A stretch of DNA of 10,443 nucleotides. Origin: JAHFUI01 sp041485905. Lineage in GTDB: Bacteria; Acidobacteriota; Vicinamibacteria; Vicinamibacterales; CAVVIG01. Both the position numbers and the translations under genes were made by a program. Below the pieces are notes generated by a model, which saw nothing but the letters and a program-made list of their open reading frames with translations, was not told where the DNA came from and made no database searches. This document shows, one piece after another, positions 1 to 4,206 of the stretch. Within the stretch, counting starts at the first letter, position 1. Each line of letters begins with the position of its first letter. The stretch is taken from assembly GCA_041485905.1 (NCBI GenBank), contig JBGPKK010000161.1, positions 1 to 10,443 on the forward strand. The letters run 5' to 3'.

Positions 1-2
1 AG

Positions 3-1433
3 GACGTCAATCGTCGAAACGCCGATGGCAGCACGCCACTGCAGTGGGCGGTCTATGCGGGTGACCTCAGTGAGGCCAAGCGTCTAACGCGCGCAGGCGC
101 CGATGTGTCGCTCGCCAACAACTACGGTGCCACGCCGATGAGCCTCGCCGCCGAAGTCGGCAACACCGACATGCTGCAGGTGCTGCTCGAAGTCGGCGCG
201 AATGCCGACTCGCCCAATCCCGACGGACAGACCGCACTATTGGCGGTCGCGAGAACGGGCAACGTGGAAGCCGCACAGCTGTTGCTGAACCACGGCGCAA
301 CCGTCGATGCGCGAGAAACGTGGGGTGGACAGACCGCGCTGATGTGGGCGTCTGCGCGTCGACATCCGGAGATGATGCGGCTTCTGATCTCCAAGGGTGC
401 CGACGTCAATGCCCACTCCATCGATCGCAACTACCAGCGTCATGTGACGGCCGAGGGGCGTCCCAAGAACCTGGACAGCGGTGGATTGACGCCGCTGCTC
501 TACGCCGCGCGCGAGAACTGTGTGGCGTGCGTGGAGGTGCTGCTCAAGAGCGGCGCCGACATCGACCTGCCGGATCCGGATGGCGTCTCGCCGCTGCTTC
601 TGGCGATCATGAATGCGAACTGGGACCTCGCCCAGCGATTGATCCTGGCTGCTGCCGATGTCAATCAGTGGGACATCTTTGGAGAATCGCCCTTGTTCAC
701 GGCGATCGACCTGCGCAATCGGATCGACGGCGGACACGCATCGATCGATCCCATGAACAAGGCCAACGGCCTCACGATCGTCAAGGTGCTCCTCGAGCGC
801 GGCGCCAATCCGAACATGCAGCTGTTCTTCAAGCCGGCGAACATGCGGGGCTCGACCAATACACGGGGCTCCACGCCGCTCGTCCGCGCGGCCAACAATG
901 GGGATCTCGAGGTCGTCAAGCTGCTGCTGGAACATGGCGCCGACGCCACGCTCTACATGGCGGACCGGCAGACGCCGATCCATGCGGTGCTCGCGGGCCG
1001 CTCTTCAGAGCAACAGGCGCTGGAACTGATCCGCGTCCTGCAGAAGGCTGGTGCGGACGTCAATGTCGTCGCCCTGGTCAACCATGAGGAGGAGGTTCGG
1101 GGCGGCACGGCGCTGCACTACGCCGTCCGCAAGCGCTACAAGGAGGTCATCAAGTTGCTCGCCTCCGACGGCATCGACCTGAACGCCACGGATCAGGACG
1201 GCCTCACGGCGTTGGACTATACGCAGTCCCGAGGCTTCATGCCGTTCATGGCGTTGCAGACTCCCGTGTACAAGGAGGAGGCGGCGCTTCTCCGCGAGCT
1301 GGGCGCGACCAAACTGAGGGATCGAAGTCCCGTGTGGCCGGTCCTGGGCCCGCCCCAGGGCGTCTGGACGGACATCTGGCCTCTGGGTGAGTCGCAGGTT
1401 CATGAGCCGGTCTACAAGCCCAAGACCGACTGA
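3..1433 (+). CDS. Ankyrin-repeat protein, 5'-truncated by the window edge
   Basis: The reading frame is open from base 3 and already encodes repeat sequence (DVN..NADGSTPLQWAV), so the true start lies upstream; 476 residues are visible. About eleven ankyrin units can be read, with the usual G-x-TPL-x-x-A start, a helix ending in LL, and a GAD/GAN turn: for example GATPMSLAAEVG, GQTALLAVARTG, GLTPLLYAARE, GSTPLVRAANNG and GGTALHYAVRK. The last full unit (GLTALDY) is followed by a C-terminal helix (EEAALLRELGA) and a short non-repeat tail. Ankyrin repeats bind proteins; no enzymatic domain is visible in this part. From memory, Acidobacteriota carry long exported ankyrin proteins of this kind, often beside c-type cytochrome or redox genes, but the N-terminus that would show a signal peptide is missing. 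The 3' end overlaps the next gene, so the two are probably co-transcribed. Partner and function are unknown. Confidence 0.93.
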   Translation, partial: DVNRRNADGSTPLQWAVYAGDLSEAKRLTRAGADVSLANNYGATPMSLAAEVGNTDMLQVLLEVGANADSPNPDGQTALLAVARTGNVEAAQLLLNHGATVDARETWGGQTALMWASARRHPEMMRLLISKGADVNAHSIDRNYQRHVTAEGRPKNLDSGGLTPLLYAARENCVACVEVLLKSGADIDLPDPDGVSPLLLAIMNANWDLAQRLILAAADVNQWDIFGESPLFTAIDLRNRIDGGHASIDPMNKANGLTIVKVLLERGANPNMQLFFKPANMRGSTNTRGSTPLVRAANNGDLEVVKLLLEHGADATLYMADRQTPIHAVLAGRSSEQQALELIRVLQKAGADVNVVALVNHEEEVRGGTALHYAVRKRYKEVIKLLASDGIDLNATDQDGLTALDYTQSRGFMPFMALQTPVYKEEAALLRELGATKLRDRSPVWPVLGPPQGVWTDIWPLGESQVHEPVYKPKTD

Positions 1434-2385
1434 GAATCGGTCGCGACGACGCTTTCTGCATGCCGGCGCGGCCGCCCTTGGCAGTGCGCTGCTGCATGCA
1501 TACTCTGCCAGGGCGCAACAGGTCTTTGCACGAATCTCAACCGCCGATCTGGGCGGCGCGACGTTGTTCCAGGGTGCCGGGTGCAACGTGATCGCGATGC
1601 CCGGCCCCAAGGAACGCCAAGGCGTTCCGATAGACGGCGTCGGCGCACTGATGATCGATGGCGGCCGTGCGGCCAATGCGGATGCGCTGCTTGCGGCCGT
1701 CAGGAGCGCGACATCGTCCCCAGGCAGCGGTCGCATCCACACGCTGATCAACACGCACTGGCATCCCGAGCAGACAGGCGCCAACGAAGCGGTTGGTCGT
1801 GGCGGCGGCGTCATCTTCGCCCACGAGAAGACGCGGATGTCGCTGAGCAACACCGTCTACTCGGTGACGTTCACGGGCCGGCGGCCCCCTCTGCCCGAAG
1901 CGGCTCGACCGAATAAGACCACGCGCGGTGACGGCTCCCTGGAGTTCGCCGGTCAGACGATCGACTACGGCTACATGCCCGCGGCCCACACCGACGGAGA
2001 CATCTACCTCCATTTTCCAAAAATGAACCTGCTCGTCGCCGGCGGAGTCGTGTCCGCGGAGGCATGGCCTCTCCTCGACTACCGAAACGGCGCCTGGCTG
2101 GGCGGCCGCGTCCGCGCGCTCGAACGGCTCGCAGGACTTGTCAAACCCGACACGCGCGTCGTGCCCGCCGATGGCCGCGTGATGACCGGCAGCGAGATCG
2201 TGCGTCACCGCGATATGTATCAGAAGCTCTTCGCCACCATGATTGGCTACCTGAACATGGGTCTGGGTCCCGAAGACGCTGTGGAACGAAACCCGCTCAA
2301 GGAATACCAGTCCGAGTTCGGCGACACGGCCGCCTTCACGTACGGCGCCCTGCGGAGCATGATGATCGCCTACGTGCCGGATTGA
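1387..2385 (+). CDS. Tat-exported MBL-fold metallo-hydrolase-like protein
   Basis: This 332-aa protein (327 aa from the alternative ATG at 1402) starts with a clear twin-arginine signal: S19-RRRFL, a hydrophobic AGAAALGSALL stretch and an ARA|QQ cleavage site near residue 43. It is therefore probably exported folded to the periplasm. The mature part has a metallo-beta-lactamase fold: a strand ending in DGG (91-93), NTHWHPEQTGAN (122-133), AHTDGD (200-205) and a C-terminal helical part. The metal site is unusual. The canonical HxHxDH reads H124-W-H126-P-E128-Q129, the usual GD before the fifth ligand reads G219-G220, and the PGHG position reads PADG (260-263). H124, H126 and H201 remain. The EQ version may be normal for this acidobacterial subfamily. 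Neither start has a strong ribosome site; both overlap the ankyrin gene (by 47 or 32 nt), suggesting coupled translation. The substrate is unknown. Confidence 0.9.
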   Translation: MSRRFMSRSTSPRPTENRSRRRFLHAGAAALGSALLHAYSARAQQVFARISTADLGGATLFQGAGCNVIAMPGPKERQGVPIDGVGALMIDGGRAANADALLAAVRSATSSPGSGRIHTLINTHWHPEQTGANEAVGRGGGVIFAHEKTRMSLSNTVYSVTFTGRRPPLPEAARPNKTTRGDGSLEFAGQTIDYGYMPAAHTDGDIYLHFPKMNLLVAGGVVSAEAWPLLDYRNGAWLGGRVRALERLAGLVKPDTRVVPADGRVMTGSEIVRHRDMYQKLFATMIGYLNMGLGPEDAVERNPLKEYQSEFGDTAAFTYGALRSMMIAYVPD

Positions 2386-2399
2386 GGGTCGTTACCACG

Positions 2400-2873
2400 T
2401 CACCGCTCTGGGTCATCCGACGTCAGCAGATCGACATCGGCGAGATCCTTCGGCCGGCCGCTCGCTTTCTTGTTCGTGATCAATGCGGTGCGACCGAGGA
2501 ACCGGACGGGCACGTGGCCGTACATCCCGTCAACCGCATCGGCCGTTGCGGTGTGGTATTCGACGCCGCTGATGGCCAGGAGGATGTCGATCTGCAGGGG
2601 AGGCTCGCCAATGCGGAACAGCGCGCGGCTCTTTGCCCAGATCTCCGGGTCGACTTCTGACAGATCGCCGAGACCAGACGCTTCCAGGGCCGCTTTGACG
2701 CGAAAGAGATTCGCTGTAATGGGCCGGACGAAGACGTTGAAGTCGACGCTGAAGCGCGGTACGCCGTGAAAGGCAACGGCTTCGCTCCCGATGACCACGT
2801 AGTCGACGCCGAAGCGATTGAGTGCCGCGCAGAACTGCCAGAACGGTTCGGTTGGTGGCCGCCGCTCCGCCAT
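2400..2873 (-). CDS. DUF6036-type nucleotidyltransferase, TA-like
   Basis: This 157-aa protein resembles the small nucleotidyltransferase-fold proteins (DUF6036/AbiEii/MNT-like) of toxin-antitoxin-like pairs. The N-terminal core reads YVVIGSEAVAFHG-PRFSVDFNVFV (residues 25-49), matching the family pattern GG-A-HG-R-T-D-D. A third acidic residue sits in LQIDILL (D96), and the C-terminal KKASGRPKDLADVDLL (135-150) matches the usual K-x-x-x-R-x-K-D-x-x-D ending. Two catalytic positions differ: the GG pair is G29-S30, and the second Asp of DxD is Asn (D44-F-N46). N46 is one base change from Asp (AAC against GAC). The start codon lies 3 nt after the stop of the 84-aa gene, so the two form an operon. 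The gene converges on the MBL gene with only 14 nt between stops. Enzymes of this fold transfer nucleotides to proteins or tRNA; whether this one is active is uncertain. Confidence 0.82.
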   Translation of the reverse strand: MAERRPPTEPFWQFCAALNRFGVDYVVIGSEAVAFHGVPRFSVDFNVFVRPITANLFRVKAALEASGLGDLSEVDPEIWAKSRALFRIGEPPLQIDILLAISGVEYHTATADAVDGMYGHVPVRFLGRTALITNKKASGRPKDLADVDLLTSDDPER

Positions 2874-2876
2874 GCC

Positions 2877-3131
2877 TCACTCGACCTTGGATGACACAAT
2901 CGACGGCAGCATCTTGAAGGTTCGGGCCAGGGTGTACGGACCCTCGCCAAACACACGAACGCGGTACTCCTCGGCTCGCGCCAATCGCTCCGACGGTGGC
3001 CTGGACAGCCAATATCGAACCTGATCCCGGTCGTGCCGAGTCCAATGTTCCTCCGGCGATTCCAACGACCAACTCATCCCCGTGAGCGGGCCAGCGGACC
3101 GGGCGTCCTTCGGTGGCGGCAGGGTGGCCAT
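2877..3131 (-). CDS. Small partner protein of the nucleotidyltransferase
   Basis: This 84-aa soluble protein is rich in charged and helical sequence, with a core reading YWLSRPPSERLARAEEYR (about residues 40-57). From memory, similar short proteins with a 'YWLSRPP-ERL' motif occur just upstream of DUF6036-like nucleotidyltransferases, and this gene is placed exactly so, 3 nt before that gene. This suggests the two form a toxin-antitoxin-like or regulatory pair; which member would be toxic cannot be read from the sequence. No membrane segment or signal peptide is present. There is no good Shine-Dalgarno sequence before the ATG, but a -10-like TAACAT lies 6 nt upstream, consistent with a leaderless message. 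The product is otherwise unrecognised. Confidence 0.72.
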   Translation of the reverse strand: MATLPPPKDARSAGPLTGMSWSLESPEEHWTRHDRDQVRYWLSRPPSERLARAEEYRVRVFGEGPYTLARTFKMLPSIVSSKVE

Positions 3132-3137
3132 GACGAG

Positions 3138-3165
3138 ATGTTAGCTCAGCGCGGCCGAGATCCAA
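3138..3165 (-). promoter_or_regulatory. Putative leaderless promoter of the nucleotidyltransferase pair
   Basis: Read on the minus strand, TTGGAT (3165-3160) is followed after 16 nt by TAACAT (3143-3138), and the ATG of the 84-aa gene begins 6 nt later. The -10 matches TATAAT at 4 of 6 positions and the -35 is weak. The spacing would place the transcription start at or next to the A of the start codon, explaining the absence of a ribosome site. Support comes mainly from its similarity to the better box before higB. Confidence 0.4.
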
Positions 3166-3300
3166 TGAGGGGGGCATGCGGTGCGGGCCCTCACCGGCCG
3201 GGCGGGCACTCGCGGCAGCGTCCGGTGCCGAGGACGCGAACGGATAGCGTATGACCTGCGCTGTCACGGGCGTCCGTTACAGTCGTCTTGTGAGAATGAG

Positions 3301-3336
3301 AAGGAGGCGATGGTGGTTGCCATCGCGCTCGACTAG
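3301..3336 (+). other. Possible 8-codon leader ORF inside a hairpin
   Basis: A purine-rich AAGGAGG (3301-3307) is followed at once by ATG (3310) and a short frame reading MVVAIALD, then TAG (3334-3336). The same bases contain a perfect 7-bp inverted repeat, GCGATGG/CCATCGC (3307-3313 and 3320-3326) with a 6-nt loop. It lies 24 nt before the start of the 112-aa gene. The spacing from AGGAGG to ATG is only 2 nt, so translation from this ATG would be poor; GTG at 3313 would be better spaced. It could be a leader of the downstream gene or chance. Confidence 0.2.
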
Positions 3337-3359
3337 CCATCCGAGGAAGGACCCCTTTC

Positions 3360-3698
3360 GTGCCTATTCCATTTCCTGACGAAGTTCGCAAGTTTGTCGA
3401 ATCCACGAAGTGGACATTCGCCAAGACCTATGCCGCCACGTGGCCGCACGAATACGTGGTCCAGACACCCGAGAACGCGGCCATGGTACTCGCCCTGACT
3501 CGGCATATCTTCGAGCATGGGGTGGACGGTCGCTTCTACTCTCAGGTCCGCAAGTACCACCACGAGGGCGGGAAGGTCTACTGGTCGATGGACGACATGC
3601 CCGAGGAGACTGAGCTCATAAACCGCTGCGAAGAGGCCCAGACGTGGGAGGCGCGGATCGCGGCGGGCACCCTTCCGAAAAGCAACTTCAAAAAGTGA
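3360..3698 (+). CDS. Conserved small protein of unknown function (112 aa)
   Basis: The GTG start at 3360 has a good ribosome site, GAGGAAGGA, about 8 nt upstream. The 112-aa product is soluble, with no signal or membrane segment. Its features are an N-terminal helix (FPDEVRKFVES), the motif KWTFAKTYAATWPHEYVV (about 17-34), a central helix, GRFYSQVRKYHHEGGKVYWSM (about 57-77), and EETELINRCEEA near residues 82-93. From memory, this matches a widespread family of about 110-aa bacterial proteins with 'TFAKTMPEWPHEY', 'GRFY', 'YW-M' and 'EET-INRC' motifs. It has no assigned function that I know and is often found in accessory regions. It is a single gene between two TA/defence-like blocks, and a possible second, decayed copy lies at 4013-4102. 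High Trp, Tyr and His content suggests a compact aromatic core. I do not assign a function. Confidence 0.78.
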   Translation: MPIPFPDEVRKFVESTKWTFAKTYAATWPHEYVVQTPENAAMVLALTRHIFEHGVDGRFYSQVRKYHHEGGKVYWSMDDMPEETELINRCEEAQTWEARIAAGTLPKSNFKK

Positions 3699-3783
3699 CA
3701 ATAACCGTTGAAGGCGGCTACGCAGCGTGTAGAAGCTTTGCCGGGTTCGCCGCTCGCAAACTGGACCAGTAACGCCGCTCAGA

Positions 3784-3810
3784 GAGTAGACCACCTGCGG
3801 GTGGTTACTC
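3784..3810. repeat. Strong inverted repeat / hairpin
   Basis: GAGTA-G-ACCACC, loop TGCG, GGTGGT-TACTC: eleven base pairs with a single bulged G (3789) around a 4-nt loop. It lies 86 nt downstream of the 112-aa gene. No T-run follows on either strand, so it is not a classical Rho-independent terminator. It could be an mRNA 3'-end stabiliser, a REP-like palindrome or a mobile-element end. Only one copy was noticed in the window. Confidence 0.5.
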
Positions 3811-3994
3811 ACAGGACTCGATGCTCTTCTCTTTGTCTGAGCACTGGGGCTTGGTCTGGTCGCAGAGGAAGATGTGCCGGCGAATCTTCGGTGCCCCGAC
3901 CGACTCGGCTATCTTTTTTCAAGCTTGTCTTGTGTTGTTTGCGTCACTCTGTCTCGCGGAGCCAGCAAAGCAGCTCATCGCGAGAGTACCCAGC

Positions 3995-4003
3995 TGGTAT
4001 AGT
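3995..4003 (+). promoter_or_regulatory. Putative extended -10 promoter
   Basis: TGGTATAGT matches the extended -10 pattern TGn-TATAAT with one mismatch, in otherwise GC-rich DNA. No good -35 hexamer lies 16-18 nt upstream, as is usual for extended -10 sites. The predicted start would fall around 4010, just before the ATG at 4013, and it is the only promoter-like site noticed upstream of the large DUF262 gene at 4207. Confidence 0.42.
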
Positions 4004-4012
4004 TTCCCAGTC

Positions 4013-4102
4013 ATGCCCCACGACCCCACGATCGAGGAGACGGACCTCGTGAACCGCGCACGCCTCGACGGGAAGGGCCCCGCTGAAGGATTCGATGTCT
4101 GA
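4013..4102 (+). pseudogene. Possible C-terminal relic of the 112-aa small family
   Basis: The frame from ATG 4013 gives 29 residues, beginning MPHDPTIEETDLVNRARLDG. The core IEETDLVNRA resembles PEETELINRC near the C-terminus of the 112-aa protein encoded at 3360-3698, and the residues before it (WYSFPVMP) loosely parallel its YWSMDDMP. The conserved N-terminal motifs (KWTFAKT, PHEY, GRFY) are absent upstream. I read it as the decayed end of a second copy, or as a very short leaderless gene driven by the box at 3995. The match is only about ten residues long, so this is tentative. Confidence 0.3.
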
Positions 4103-4206
4103 AATCGCGTGGAGTCGTCCGGTGAAGGGGGTGACGCGCCGTGCCAGCCGCTCCACCCTCGGAGGACGACCGTGCTGAAGCGCCCCAAGATCCGAGGGAC
4201 CGCGAC

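Larger units (their letters stand above)
3699..4012. other. Intergenic stretch, partly AT-richer, no recognisable gene
   Basis: Between the 112-aa gene and the small ORF at 4013 there is no protein I recognise in any frame. The second half (about 3820-4010) has visibly more A and T than its neighbours, including TTTTTT at 3914-3919 and CTTGTCTTGTGTTGTTT just after it. An open frame from 3821 runs into the ORF at 4013 but has irregular codon use and no family motif before that point. The stretch looks like decayed or inserted DNA. It holds the strong hairpin at 3784-3810 and a promoter-like TGGTATAGT at 3995-4003. Confidence 0.5.

Noticed and set aside
105..107. GTG as start of the ankyrin gene
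   Set aside because: In-frame ankyrin sequence continues upstream to the window edge, so this is an internal Val codon.
237..983. 248-aa minus-strand frame and 255-aa plus-strand frame (320-1087) inside the ankyrin gene
   Set aside because: Both are shadows; the ankyrin repeats in frame 3 are unmistakable and continuous.
1005..2208. Minus-strand frames of 282 and 223 aa across the ankyrin and MBL genes
   Set aside because: Antisense to well-supported genes, compositionally biased, without motifs.
3894..3919. Rho-independent terminator-like site (CCGA..TCGG then TTTTTT)
   Set aside because: The stem is only 4 bp and 5 nt separate it from the T-run; too weak to call.
4141..4143. GTG start for the DUF262 gene
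   Set aside because: The added 22 residues show no conserved feature, while ATG 4207 has GAGGG at good spacing. Not fully excluded.
4095..4178. 27-codon frame overlapping the end of the 4013 ORF (MSEIAWSRPVKG...)
   Set aside because: No ribosome site, no recognisable motif, Arg/Ser-rich content typical of non-coding GC-rich DNA.
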